Under the pieces are notes generated by a model. It had not been told where the DNA came from, ran no database searches, and was given only the letters and a program-made list of their open reading frames with translations. From NCBI GenBank assembly GCA_016208085.1, contig JACQYT010000093.1, positions 1-47,379 of the forward strand: 47,379 nucleotides of DNA, written 5' to 3'. This stretch comes from Elusimicrobiota bacterium (GTDB taxonomy: Bacteria > Elusimicrobiota > Elusimicrobia > Elusimicrobiales > UBA9959). The translations under genes and the position numbers were made by a program. How positions within the stretch are numbered: position 1 is the first letter of the stretch; each line of letters opens with the position of its first letter. Positions 7,623 to 16,964 of the stretch are shown one piece after another.

Positions 7623-7751
7623 GCGATAAGGAGGAGATTACGGGGAGATTACAGCGATAATACAAAGAGATTACAGCGAGAAAGCGAGTTGTCATCGTTT
7701 CCCCGTCGCTGTAATCGTTTCTTCATCGCCGTAATCTCTTCCTAAAATAAT

Positions 7752-8780
7752 ATGAAAGCCGCGATTTTTTACGAAAAAGGCAGTCCGCTCAAGATAGAAG
7801 AAATCCCTGTTTCCAGGCCCAAAGGGCGTGAAGTTCTGATCAAGATACGGGCCTGCGGGGTCTGCCACACCGACCTTCACTATCTCGACCACGGCGTGCC
7901 CACTTTCAAGAAGCCGCCGCTTATCCTGGGCCACGAGCCCTCCGGAGTCGTGGAGGAGGCGGGGCCGCAATCCCGGAAATTCAAGAAGGGCGACCGGGTT
8001 ATAATCCCGCCGGTGTTTTCCTGCGGGGAGTGCGCTTTATGCCGCACCGGCCATGAGAATATCTGCGAAAATATGGTCATGCTGGGAAACCATATTGACG
8101 GCGCGTTCGCCGAATACATGACCGTCGGCGAGAAGGACGTAATACCGCTTCCCGAAGAGATACCCCTGGAGGAAGGCGCAATTATAACCGACGCCCTCGC
8201 CACGCCTTTTCACGCGCTCAAAAACAGGGCAAATCTAAAGCCCGGGGACGTTATCGCCGTTTTCGGCTGCGGCGGGGTAGGGATGAACGTGGTACAGGTG
8301 GCCGGCGCCATGGGCGCCAAAGTTATCGCGGTGGACGCGGTTCAAGGGAAGTTGAGCCTGGCGCGGAGCCTGGGCGCGGCCGAAACGGTGCTGGCGGTTA
8401 AAGGAGAGGATACTGCCAAGAAGATACGGAAGCTGACCGGCGGAGGGGTTGATATCGCGCTGGAGGCCATCGGGATGACCCAGACCCTGGAATCCGCCTT
8501 CAGCTCAATGAGATCAGGCGGCCGGCTGGTAGTGCTCGGCTATTGCTCCGACCCGCTTACCATAAGCCCCGCCAGGATAATGTTCAGGGAAATGGAGATT
8601 ACCGGCTCCCTGGGCTGCAGGCCTGTAGATTTTCCCAGGGTAATAGAGATGGTAAGGCTCGGGAAAATAAAACTCAAGGAACTTGTCACGCACAGGTTTT
8701 CTTTCAACGATATCAACGGAGCCTTCGAGCTTTTAAGAAATCACGACCCCTCTCTCCTTCGCTCCATTATACTGTTCTGA
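7752..8780 (+). CDS. bamQ: 6-hydroxycyclohex-1-ene-1-carbonyl-CoA dehydrogenase (zinc ADH family)
   Basis: Medium-chain zinc alcohol dehydrogenase of 342 aa. The catalytic zinc ligands Cys38 and His61-Glu62 and the structural-zinc cysteines C91, C94, C97 and C105 are present. The NAD-binding GCGGVG is at 172-177. In the benzoyl-CoA pathway Had/BamQ oxidises the BamR product to the 6-oxo compound that BamA hydrolyses. The context with bamA and bamR makes this the best call, but the family has many substrates and the sequence alone would allow another alcohol. No Shine-Dalgarno is visible before ATG 7752. A weak stem with a T7 tail follows the gene. Confidence 0.72.
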   Translation: MKAAIFYEKGSPLKIEEIPVSRPKGREVLIKIRACGVCHTDLHYLDHGVPTFKKPPLILGHEPSGVVEEAGPQSRKFKKGDRVIIPPVFSCGECALCRTGHENICENMVMLGNHIDGAFAEYMTVGEKDVIPLPEEIPLEEGAIITDALATPFHALKNRANLKPGDVIAVFGCGGVGMNVVQVAGAMGAKVIAVDAVQGKLSLARSLGAAETVLAVKGEDTAKKIRKLTGGGVDIALEAIGMTQTLESAFSSMRSGGRLVVLGYCSDPLTISPARIMFREMEITGSLGCRPVDFPRVIEMVRLGKIKLKELVTHRFSFNDINGAFELLRNHDPSLLRSIILF

Positions 8781-8804
8781 GATAATCCGGTCTAACCTGA
8801 AAGT

Positions 8805-8827
8805 TTCAGTTCAAGCTGAATTTTTTT
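8805..8827 (+). terminator. Possible rho-independent terminator of the bam run
   Basis: Five-bp stem TTCAG/CTGAA (8805-8820) followed directly by seven T, 25 nt after the bamQ stop. The stem is short, so confidence is moderate. Confidence 0.45.
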
Positions 8828-8913
8828 GGTTTCTGTCCTGACCGGCGAACCGAAAACACATCGGCGCTCATTGGTAAACCGACCGGCCGGACGTGTTCAA
8901 AAGGCGAACGGAC

Positions 8914-8942
8914 ACCCGAAAATTGGCGGCCAATTTTCGGGT
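8914..8942. terminator. 13-bp hairpin at the end of the oxidoreductase operon
   Basis: Perfect arms ACCCGAAAATTGG / CCAATTTTCGGGT with loop CGG. The hairpin touches the last base of the gamma-subunit stop codon (minus strand) and lies between convergent operons. It lacks a clear T tract on the minus strand, so it may stabilise RNA rather than terminate. Confidence 0.5.
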
Positions 8943-9481
8943 TAATTCAGTTTTATCTCCGCGCCGCGCCTGAGGGCTTTGGCGTTGAGTTCTATCATTT
9001 CCGGCTTGAGCTTCTTGAATATTTTGGGGAGCGCCTTTGTTATCGCTTCCACGGAAACCGCGCCGGTGCCGGCGGCGAAAGCGCCCAGCGCCACCAGGTT
9101 CATGACCTTCACGTTGCCCAGTTCCCCCGCTATTTTATTGCAGGGTACATAAAGGACATTGATGTCGTTTCTCACCGGCTTTGAGTTGACCAGCGAGGAG
9201 TTTATTATCAGCAGTCCTCCAGGCTTGACCAGGGGCTCGAACTTGGCCAGCGAAGGTTCGTTCAGGACTATCGCCGTGTCCGGAGAGGAAACTATCGGCG
9301 TGGTGACCTCGTCGGAAGAAATGACGACCGAACAGTTGGCGGTCCCGCCGCGCATCTCGGCCCCGTAAGAGGGAAAGAATGTGACTTTCTTCTCTTCCGT
9401 CATGCCGGCCTGCGCCAGCAGGATGCCGGCGGAAATAACGCCCTGTCCGCCGAAGCCTGAAATCCGTATGCCTTGATACAT
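8942..9481 (-). CDS. 2-oxoacid:ferredoxin oxidoreductase, gamma subunit
   Basis: 179-aa subunit of the pyruvate/2-oxoacid ferredoxin oxidoreductase family. It starts with the typical GFGGQGVISAGILLAQAG segment and ends with a helical region. It assembles with the alpha, beta and ferredoxin subunits encoded just upstream in the same direction. The complex decarboxylates a 2-oxoacid to acyl-CoA and reduces ferredoxin. GGAGG precedes the ATG by about 5 nt. This is the last gene of the operon. Confidence 0.9.
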   Translation of the reverse strand: MYQGIRISGFGGQGVISAGILLAQAGMTEEKKVTFFPSYGAEMRGGTANCSVVISSDEVTTPIVSSPDTAIVLNEPSLAKFEPLVKPGGLLIINSSLVNSKPVRNDINVLYVPCNKIAGELGNVKVMNLVALGAFAAGTGAVSVEAITKALPKIFKKLKPEMIELNAKALRRGAEIKLN

Positions 9482-9530
9482 AAAACCTCCAAAATCGAAA
9501 GTCGTTTCCTACTTTATCAACTTGCCGTTC

Positions 9531-10266
<736 letters not shown>

Positions 10267-10283
<17 letters not shown>

Positions 10284-11355
10284 ATTCTCGCGCTCCGTTT
10301 TTAACGATATTTTCTATGGCGGCAGTCACTTCCTCCGCCGTGATGACCGAGCCGCCGGGTCTGGAGTACAGATACACTTCAGCGCGGCCGTTGACGGCGA
10401 GGCGCACGTCGTCCACCATCTGCCCGAGATTCATTTCCACCGCGAGGAATTTTTTGATGCGGCTCGCCAATTCCGCCAGGCGCGCCTTCGGGTAGGGCCA
10501 CAGGGTTATCGGCCTGAAGAGGCCTGCCTTTATGCCTTTTTCCCTGGCTGCCTTGACGGCCGCCGTGGCGACCCTGGCTGAAGTGCCGTAAGCTACAAGG
10601 GCTATCTCGGCGTCGTTCAGCAGCTTTTCCTCGTAGAGGACCTCAGCCCCTTCCAGCTCCCTGTAGCGCTTGGCACGCTCCAGAATCATTTTTTCAAGCA
10701 TGCCTTCGCGCAGGTCAAGGGAGTTTATTATGTGTTTTGCGCGGCCTTTATTGACGCCTATGGCCCACTCCGGCTCCTCCAGGCTTTTGGGATCTATCTC
10801 CGGATGAATGAACTCCACCGGCTCCATCATCTGGCCGAGAATGCCGTCGGCCAGGATCATGGAGGGAAGGCGGTATTTGAACGCCGTTTCATAACACTTG
10901 TGCGGGAAATTGGCCATTTCACTTACGCTGTACGGCGCCATCACGAAAACCCTGTAGTCGCCGTGGCCGCCGCCGCGGGTAGCCTGCCAGTAGTCGCCCT
11001 GGGAGCCGGCTATGTTGCCCAGTCCCGGGCCGCCGCGCACGACATTGGCTATCAGAAGCGGGATATCGGAGCCGGCGCAATAGGAAATTCCTTCCTGCTT
11101 GAGGCTGACGCCCGGGCTGGAAGAGGAGGTCAGGCAGCGCGTGCCTGTGGCGGCTGCGCCGTAAATCATGTTTATGGCCGCAACTTCCGATTCGGCCTGT
11201 ATGAACGCCCCTCCGACTTCCGGAAGACGCCAGGACATATACTCCGGCACTTCGTTTTGCGGGGTTATGGGATAGCCCGCGAAAAATCTACAACCGGCCC
11301 TAACCGCTCCCTCAGCGAGCGCTTCATTGCCTTTCATCAGTTTTTTCTCGCTCAT
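10267..11355 (-). CDS. vorB: 2-oxoacid:ferredoxin oxidoreductase, alpha subunit (VorB/KorA type)
   Basis: 362-aa subunit combining the pyrimidine-binding domain (GNEALAEGAVRAGCRFFAGY, then PITPQNEVPEYM) and domain II. The SSSSPGVSLKQEGISY and RGGPGLGNIAGSQGDYWQA segments are those of VorB, annotated as 3-methyl-2-oxobutanoate oxidoreductase, and of KorA. The start has GGAGGGG upstream. In Thauera a 2-oxoglutarate:ferredoxin oxidoreductase feeds electrons to benzoyl-CoA reductase. The closeness to bam genes allows a similar role here, as does oxidation of 2-oxoadipate from the saccharopine enzymes encoded upstream. Both ideas are inference. Confidence 0.88.
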
Positions 11356-11408
11356 TTTTCCCCTCCGCCTTTTATCCTTTAGCCTTCATCCTTTCCCCCT
11401 CCCCTGCC

Positions 11409-11612
11409 TTACTTATAGACCTTGATGGCCAGATCGGGGCAGATACGGGCGCAACTCTGGCACGCTATGCAGCAGCCCTCCATGGAGTCTTTGGCCGGGT
11501 AGTAGCCGGTCTTGGAGAATTCTTCCGATTTTTCGATGCACTTTTTGGGGCAGACCTGGATGCAGAGATAACAGCCTTTGCATCTGAGGACGACCACTTT
11601 CATTTCCGGCAT
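11409..11612 (-). CDS. Ferredoxin-type delta subunit of 2-oxoacid oxidoreductase
   Basis: 67-aa protein with two CxxCxxCxxxC-type clusters. The first uses C11, C14, C17 and C21, and the second lies around C47/48-C58, so two [4Fe-4S] centres are expected. It is encoded directly upstream of the alpha subunit with an AGGAGG Shine-Dalgarno. It should carry electrons from the TPP subunit to free ferredoxin. Confidence 0.9.
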   Translation of the reverse strand: MPEMKVVVLRCKGCYLCIQVCPKKCIEKSEEFSKTGYYPAKDSMEGCCIACQSCARICPDLAIKVYK

Positions 11613-11625
11613 GTTAACCTCCTGA

Positions 11626-12390
11626 TTAAATCATCTTGAGCATCTTTTTCGCTTCGGCGATAAGCGCTTCCGGATTGACCGGTTTTTTCAGCACTGAGAT
11701 ATTGTGGTTTTTGGCGAGGCCCTGCACGCTTTCAGGCAGCCCGGTGGAGAATATGATGGGGGTCGCGTCCATAAAAAGGTTCCGCATCCGGTCAAAGACC
11801 TTCTGGCCGCCGCCCGCCGGCATGTCCACGTCCAATATCAAAAGGGCGGGTTTAAACTCCTGGAATCTGGTGACCGCGGAGGTGGCGTCTTCGGCGGTCT
11901 GTATGTTAAACCCGGCTTTGCTGAATATTTCCCTGTAGATCTCAAGGAGGCAGAGATCGTCGTCCACGGCAAGTATTCTGGTCTTTTCCGTGCCCGCCGG
12001 GGGCGGCGGCGGAGGAGCCATGCCCTGATCCGCGGCGTCGGCAAGAAGCTTTTTGACGCCGGCCGACAGCGCGTCCGCGTTTACGGGCCGCTTAAGCATA
12101 ACGGCATTGGGCCTGTTGAGCAGTTGGGGCAGCCGTTCCGGTCTGTCGGAGGAAAATATTATAGGGATAGGCGCCCCGAGGCCGGTCTTTAATCTTTCAA
12201 ACACTTTCACTCCGCCGCCGTCCGGCATATCCACGTTCAGTATGATAATATCCGGCTCCGTCTGCTGGTACCTGGTGATGGCGGCCGGCGCGTCCACGGC
12301 GGTCTGCATTTGGAATCCCTCGCCGGCGAAGAGCGTCTTATAAAGCTCCAATGCGGAAAGATCGTTATCCACCGCAAGAATCTTGGTCAT
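11626..12390 (-). CDS. Tandem receiver-domain protein, first domain lacks the phosphoacceptor
   Basis: 254 aa with two CheY-like receiver domains (about 1-118 and 137-254) joined by a proline-rich linker (APPPPPP, 125-131), and no output domain. In the second domain the phosphoacceptor is D187 (LLILDVDMP). The aligned position in the first is N52 (IIILNVDMP), so the first is a pseudo-receiver. The conserved Lys remains in both. The gene overlaps the glycosyltransferase by ATGA and precedes the ferredoxin gene by 13 nt, an odd place for a signalling protein. It may act by protein contact, for example as a phosphate sink or adaptor. Confidence 0.85.
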   Translation of the reverse strand: MTKILAVDNDLSALELYKTLFAGEGFQMQTAVDAPAAITRYQQTEPDIIILNVDMPDGGGVKVFERLKTGLGAPIPIIFSSDRPERLPQLLNRPNAVMLKRPVNADALSAGVKKLLADAADQGMAPPPPPPAGTEKTRILAVDDDLCLLEIYREIFSKAGFNIQTAEDATSAVTRFQEFKPALLILDVDMPAGGGQKVFDRMRNLFMDATPIIFSTGLPESVQGLAKNHNISVLKKPVNPEALIAEAKKMLKMI

Positions 12391-13625
12391 CGCCTTAATC
12401 CCCCGTGCCGGATACTGAGAGGACCGGGAACGGATAAATTTCTATTATGTTGCGCCAATACCTTATTATAGAACTTTTTCAACTGGATATTCATGCTTTC
12501 GGCGCTGAAACGAGTATAACCGGTAAAATCCTTTTCAAGCACAAAACGGCGGCCCGCTTCGCGCATCCGATGGCGTTTCTGCTCGTCTTTGATGAGTTCT
12601 TCCACGGCGCCGGCAATGGCTTTGGGGTCGGCCGGCGGCACCAGGATAGCGGTCACCCCGTCCCTGACGGCGTCGCTCAGGCCGCAGACCTTTGAAGCCA
12701 CCACCGGCAGTTTCATGTATTGCGCTTCAAGGACGGTGCGGCCCATGGCCTCGTTGAGCGAGGGCTGGACATAAATGTCGGCGGCGGCCAAATACTTGTA
12801 AACCTCGCGCTGGAACCCGGTGAAAACTATCTTCGCCCCAAGCCCCAGTCCGCCGGCAAGAGCCATAAGTTCCGTCTTTAAGGAGCCGTCACCCACCACC
12901 AGAAATTTTAGTTTTTTGCCGAGGCCCCTGCTCTCAAGCTCGGCGGCCGCCCTTATAAAATACTCAACGCCTTTTACGGGCTCAAGCCTGGCCGCCACGG
13001 CTATGACGATTTCTTCTTTGGCTATCCCCAGGTCCGTTTTTGCGTTTTCATATGCACGCGGCTCAAACCGCACTCCGCTGTGTATCACCAGCCACTTGTC
13101 GGGCGTTCCCAGTCCGCCGGCAAGGGATTCCCTCAGCTCGCCGCAGGTCAAGGCTATAAAATGATCGGTCACGCGCGCGGCCAGCCGTTCAACCTGGTTG
13201 AATAAAAAAGTCCTGACCGGGCCGAAGTAGCCGTAAAACACGTGGCCGTGCGGCGTGTGCACTATGAGCGCTTTTGCATCCCTGTTTTTGCGGTTGGCGA
13301 GCCAGGCGGCAAAACGCCCGAGTATCCCCGCCTTTGAAGTGTGCGTGTGCACTATGGAGGGCTTAAGTTCCGTTATTATTTTTTTAAGCCTGAAAAAAGC
13401 TTTCAGGTCGTTTAAAGGCGAGATGTTCCGCACAAGCTCCGGGAGCTCCAGGTAATCGGCGTTTTCCGGCAGATCAAGGCGGAGCTTCTCAGGGCCGCCG
13501 TAAGGGCCGGTTATCAGAAGCGTCCGTCTTTCCCTGGCCTGGTATATGACGCTGTCTATAACGTTCTGCGCCGAGCCTCCGGCTTGAAGCCGGGTAATGA
13601 TATGGATAACAAGTTCTTTATTCAA
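12387..13625 (-). CDS. GT4-family glycosyltransferase
   Basis: 412-aa GT-B enzyme. The N-terminal half contains HTHTSKAGILGR, and the C-terminal half has GDGSLK and the donor-binding EAMGRTVLEAQYMKLPVVAS segment typical of GT4 (EPS/LPS-type transferases). It starts at TTG within the end of the saccharopine dehydrogenase gene (8-nt overlap) and ends in an ATGA overlap with the receiver gene. Such packing suggests co-transcription with metabolic genes of no obvious relation. A sugar acceptor cannot be named. Confidence 0.85.
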   Translation of the reverse strand: MNKELVIHIITRLQAGGSAQNVIDSVIYQARERRTLLITGPYGGPEKLRLDLPENADYLELPELVRNISPLNDLKAFFRLKKIITELKPSIVHTHTSKAGILGRFAAWLANRKNRDAKALIVHTPHGHVFYGYFGPVRTFLFNQVERLAARVTDHFIALTCGELRESLAGGLGTPDKWLVIHSGVRFEPRAYENAKTDLGIAKEEIVIAVAARLEPVKGVEYFIRAAAELESRGLGKKLKFLVVGDGSLKTELMALAGGLGLGAKIVFTGFQREVYKYLAAADIYVQPSLNEAMGRTVLEAQYMKLPVVASKVCGLSDAVRDGVTAILVPPADPKAIAGAVEELIKDEQKRHRMREAGRRFVLEKDFTGYTRFSAESMNIQLKKFYNKVLAQHNRNLSVPGPLSIRHGGLRR

Positions 13626-14943
13626 TGTCGGATTTTTCCTTGAAATGTATCCCGTTCTCCATTTCTTCCAGTTCCTTCAGCAGGGGTTCGTAAACGGCCG
13701 GGCTTACCGGGATCTGCACGCCTGCGCCTTTGATCTTTCCTTCCAGCATCAATCTGGCCGCCATGGCGGCCGGCAGGCTCACCGTGCGCGCCATCGACGT
13801 GTCGCCGCCGGGAATGCCGAAGTCCAAGAGCGTGGAGGTCAGCTTTTTGCGCCTACCGCCGGGGTATTCGGCGATGAACTGATGATGCATGACGAGCATG
13901 TCGCGTTCGCCCTCGGCGTACGACATCTTACCCGCCATGCGCGCCGCCATTACGTCCAGCGGCGAGCCCTTTTCAACGCTCAGCCGCTCGTCGCTGAACA
14001 GCCCCAGCCATTCAAGCCGCTGGATGGTATGGAAATCCGCTGGAACGCCGAAACCGGCCGCGACGTCATTCTTGACGGTTTCCGGTTTCGCGCCGGGGAT
14101 AACCGACGCGGTAAATTCCCGGTACGTCATGCCTTTGAGGTCTTTTTCCCGGTCGTCGAGCAGGCCCGAGTTGGCGATCTTTTTCATCGCCGCGCACCAG
14201 CCCTTGTAGCGCAGGGTGCCGCGAAACACGGTTGCGGCGTCCCGCAGCCCGTAGAGGCCGATATAGCCCATGGAGTCCCTGTTCGGATAAGCTTCAAGCT
14301 CTCCGAAGCCGGGCACGTCCAGCAGGCGCATGTCGCCGAAAAGTTCAGGTCCGGGGATGTTGACTTCCCTGCCGTCCTGCAGATAGCGGGCCGGGTTTTT
14401 CCCGGCGGTCAGAACCCCCCTCGGGCTCCAGGAGAATTTGTAGCCCCACGGGTTCGTGTCGGCTTCGGGCGCGGGCAGGCCTCCGCAATAGGATTTAAAA
14501 CTCGCGATCTTTCCGCCTTCATTTTTCACCCGGTCTATGACCTTCATGGCGGACATGTGGTCTATGCCCGGATCGACGCCTATCTCGTTCAGGATCAATA
14601 TTCCCGCTTCCCTGGCCCCGGCGTGGAGCGCGCGCATGGCGGGGCTTACGTAGGAGGCGGTCACCATCGGCTTTTTCTGCGTTATGCATTCCTCCGCTGT
14701 CAGAACGTGATACGCGGCGGGCAGCAGGCTTATTACCAGGTCCGCGTCTTTTACCAGGCCCGTCAGTCCCTGCCTGTCGTCGGTCGTCCAGGCCACGGCC
14801 CGGCCGTTGGGATGCTTGTGGATGCCCGCCGCCGCCCTGCTTTCCACTTGGTCCGCCACCGTTACAAAAAAGCCTTTTTCAAGCAGGTAGCGCAAGCCGG
14901 GCCGCGAAACCAGGCCCGCCCCGAGCAGCAGAACTTTTTTCAT
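13618..14943 (-). CDS. Saccharopine dehydrogenase (glutamate-forming type)
   Basis: 441-aa enzyme interconverting saccharopine with 2-aminoadipate semialdehyde and glutamate. It has an N-terminal NAD(P) fold (GAGLVSRP at 8-15) and a C-terminal domain with GVDPGIDHM (122-130), CGGLPAPE (153-160) and KFSWSPRG (169-176). These last segments are those of the dehydrogenase half of animal AASS and fungal Lys9. It overlaps the lysine-ketoglutarate reductase gene by 4 nt, giving both steps as separate proteins. Direction (lysine breakdown or alpha-aminoadipate synthesis) is not set by sequence. Confidence 0.88.
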   Translation of the reverse strand: MKKVLLLGAGLVSRPGLRYLLEKGFFVTVADQVESRAAAGIHKHPNGRAVAWTTDDRQGLTGLVKDADLVISLLPAAYHVLTAEECITQKKPMVTASYVSPAMRALHAGAREAGILILNEIGVDPGIDHMSAMKVIDRVKNEGGKIASFKSYCGGLPAPEADTNPWGYKFSWSPRGVLTAGKNPARYLQDGREVNIPGPELFGDMRLLDVPGFGELEAYPNRDSMGYIGLYGLRDAATVFRGTLRYKGWCAAMKKIANSGLLDDREKDLKGMTYREFTASVIPGAKPETVKNDVAAGFGVPADFHTIQRLEWLGLFSDERLSVEKGSPLDVMAARMAGKMSYAEGERDMLVMHHQFIAEYPGGRRKKLTSTLLDFGIPGGDTSMARTVSLPAAMAARLMLEGKIKGAGVQIPVSPAVYEPLLKELEEMENGIHFKEKSDIE

Positions 14944-16280
14944 TTTCCCGCCTTGCGCTTAAGGAATTTTTCCAGGTAGCGGTAACCGGGCGTGAGTTCG
15001 CCCTTATAGACGATTACTGCCTTTTTTATGGGTTCGGAAAGGCCGCAATTTTCAAATTTTACGGAGAGGTCCGCTTTTGCGATCTCCGCGACGAAAGGCA
15101 GCAGCGCTTCGCTAAACTCCCTTGAAGACTCCAGCGGCAGTTCCGCGGGCAGATTGTCCACCGCCAGCACGACCGGGCCGGTTCCGCGGCAGCCGTCCTT
15201 TGCGGACTCCGTAAGCGGGTCATATACAAAGACCGGGTTCCCGATATCCATCGTCCTGGCGTTGCACTCAATGGAGCCGTTGGCGTCGCAGCTTATGTCG
15301 CCGATGACCCGCAGGCGCGGCCCGGGCGTGGAACCGTAAAGTTGTTTCAGAAAGTTTTTTGTTACAAGCCGCGGGTATCTCCCGTCCCAGTAAATGCAGT
15401 TCATAAGAACGGTCAGATGCGGAATATACCGCTCAAACCGCGACCGGTATTTTTCCGGATGCGCGTAGTAATCCTGGAGGTCAAAACGGTCTCCGGGGGA
15501 AACAGGCTCCGCCATATCCTCTTCCCGGAACACTGTTTTAAATACCCGGTTATTCAGTCCCGTTCCGGCGGGCTTCCGTAAAAGGGCCTCAAGCTCTCCG
15601 GGCCTGAGTTCTTCCACCGGGAAGTTGCGCAGGATCCTCTGCGCGCCCTGCGACACGTGTCCGTAACCCGTGATGCCGATAACCAGCGGAGCGAGCGCTT
15701 CGCTCAGGCCGCCCGAAGCCAGTTTTTTTCCCGCTTCGGCCAGCGCCGACTCCGCATCCGCGAGGCTTGCATAATCCAGCGCCCGCCTGATCGCGCTGAA
15801 GGGATTGGAGATCCGTTCCCAATCCAGCCTTTGTCCCAGGGCCCATAAGGCGTCTATCATCCCGGCCAGACCGGCGTATTTGCCGAAAAACACCAGCCGC
15901 CTGCCCTTCTCGTCGGCCATCTTCTCGTAGTCTATAAGCTGGCAGCCCAGCTCCATCAGCCTGCGGAGCATGGGCATGTTGCGGGCCTGGCCCTTGATAG
16001 TGTGGGAGAAAAATATGTAGGTCTTGCCTTTTTGAAGGAGCCCGGCGGGGATCTCCTTTATTGCGAAAACAATATCGCAGGCGGAGAGATCCTCCGTCAT
16101 TTTCGCGCCGGCCCGGAGATATTCCTCTTCCTTAACGGCTCTGAGATCCGATTTCTGGACCAGGACCCCAATCTTCCGGTCCTTTACAAGGCCGGCGACA
16201 TGCTCCGGGATGAGGGGGGCCCTGCGCTCCCACGGGTTTTTATCCTCGCGCCGTATGCCGATGATGAATTTCGGTGTCAT
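14940..16280 (-). CDS. Lysine-ketoglutarate reductase (saccharopine-forming)
   Basis: 446-aa protein of the alanine dehydrogenase/transhydrogenase-like fold that matches the LKR half of animal AASS. The N-terminus IGIRREDKNPWERRAPL is diagnostic. GYGHVSQGAQ near residue 204 marks the nucleotide-binding region. It condenses lysine and 2-oxoglutarate to saccharopine. It begins 7 nt after the aconitase small-subunit gene and overlaps the next gene by 4 nt. A bacterial operon with separate LKR and SDH genes beside a LeuCD-like pair is uncommon. Confidence 0.85.
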   Translation of the reverse strand: MTPKFIIGIRREDKNPWERRAPLIPEHVAGLVKDRKIGVLVQKSDLRAVKEEEYLRAGAKMTEDLSACDIVFAIKEIPAGLLQKGKTYIFFSHTIKGQARNMPMLRRLMELGCQLIDYEKMADEKGRRLVFFGKYAGLAGMIDALWALGQRLDWERISNPFSAIRRALDYASLADAESALAEAGKKLASGGLSEALAPLVIGITGYGHVSQGAQRILRNFPVEELRPGELEALLRKPAGTGLNNRVFKTVFREEDMAEPVSPGDRFDLQDYYAHPEKYRSRFERYIPHLTVLMNCIYWDGRYPRLVTKNFLKQLYGSTPGPRLRVIGDISCDANGSIECNARTMDIGNPVFVYDPLTESAKDGCRGTGPVVLAVDNLPAELPLESSREFSEALLPFVAEIAKADLSVKFENCGLSEPIKKAVIVYKGELTPGYRYLEKFLKRKAGK

Positions 16281-16287
16281 GTTGCGC

Positions 16288-16788
16288 CTATTTTACTCCC
16301 GCCGTCAGGAGTTTGCGCGTGTACGGGATCAGCCCGCCGGCGTCTATGATGGCCTGGCGCGCCTTCGGGAGCGGCTCTACGTGGAAGGATTTGCCGGATG
16401 TCCGGTTGAAGACTTTGTCGTCCGCTATCTCCAGCTCGTCGCCTTCCGCCGCTTCCAGCGCCGGGCAGATCATGATGTTCAGGCCCAGGTTGATGGCGCT
16501 CTGCAGGAAGATGCGCGCGATGTTCCTGGCCACGACGCAAAATTCATAGCCCTTGAGGCAGGAAACCGCCTGCTCCCTTGAAGAGCCGCAGCCGAAGTTC
16601 TTGCCGGCCGCGATCGCGCTTCCGGCCGTGACCTCCCCCGCCTTAAGCCTGCGGTTGAAGTCGGCGTTGTCGGCGAACGCGAACTGCGGCGTTTCGGCCG
16701 GCAGCACCGTCGCCATGAACCGGCCGGGATAAATGATATCGGTAGATACGTCGTCGCCAAGATGCAGAACCACTTTTATAATCGCCAT
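16288..16788 (-). CDS. Aconitase-superfamily small subunit (LeuD-like)
   Basis: 166-aa swivel-domain subunit. GCGSSREQA at 66-74 contacts substrate and YPGRFM at 20-25 lies in the specificity loop. That loop is neither the usual YLxR of isopropylmalate isomerase nor the YLxT reported for homoaconitase, so the substrate is open: isopropylmalate, homocitrate, citrate or dimethylmalate. It pairs with the large subunit encoded just upstream. The start has GGAGG upstream. Confidence 0.85.
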   Translation of the reverse strand: MAIIKVVLHLGDDVSTDIIYPGRFMATVLPAETPQFAFADNADFNRRLKAGEVTAGSAIAAGKNFGCGSSREQAVSCLKGYEFCVVARNIARIFLQSAINLGLNIMICPALEAAEGDELEIADDKVFNRTSGKSFHVEPLPKARQAIIDAGGLIPYTRKLLTAGVK

Positions 16789-16871
16789 TTTACCTCCTGA
16801 CAGTACGCTCTATATAACCGCTAACGCATTTTAACGTATTCTCCTTAATAAGCCGGCAATCAGGGAACAAA

Positions 16872-16921
16872 TCCCCTTCTTTCCCCCTTTTACAAAGGGG
16901 GATGAAGGGGGATTTTATAAA
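16872..16921. repeat. CCCCCTTT/AAAGGGGG hairpin repeat, copy 1
   Basis: ATCCCCTTCTTTCCCCCTTT pairs with AAAGGGGGATGAAGGGGGAT around TACA. A close copy is at 18691-18741. It separates the two aconitase-family genes. Confidence 0.75.
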
Positions 16922-16964
16922 AATTTGAGCAGTTAATATGTTAAGTTGCATTAGCGGTCGTATA

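Larger units (their letters stand above)
7447..7751. other. 305-bp repeat-filled gap between bamR and bamQ
   Basis: No gene. It holds an A5T5-GCCGC-A5T5 palindrome (7456-7480), a GCCCCGACC/GGTCGGGG hairpin (7485-7506) and a GGGGGAAAGT/TTTCCCCC hairpin (7532-7552). A 65-nt block at 7558-7622 is shared with 37561-37625. Last come direct and inverted copies of GATTACAGCGA (about 7650-7735). Despite the gap, bamQ follows on the same strand. Confidence 0.7.

Noticed and set aside
11626..12390. Frameshifted two-gene duplication of a receiver
   Set aside because: The two domains are in one intact frame with a proline linker; no frameshift is needed.
13597..14979. Open frame of 460 codons on the plus strand
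   Set aside because: It is antisense to the well-supported saccharopine dehydrogenase gene, is rich in His/Arg/Gly as expected for a shadow frame of GC-rich coding DNA, and has no ribosome binding site or recognisable domain.
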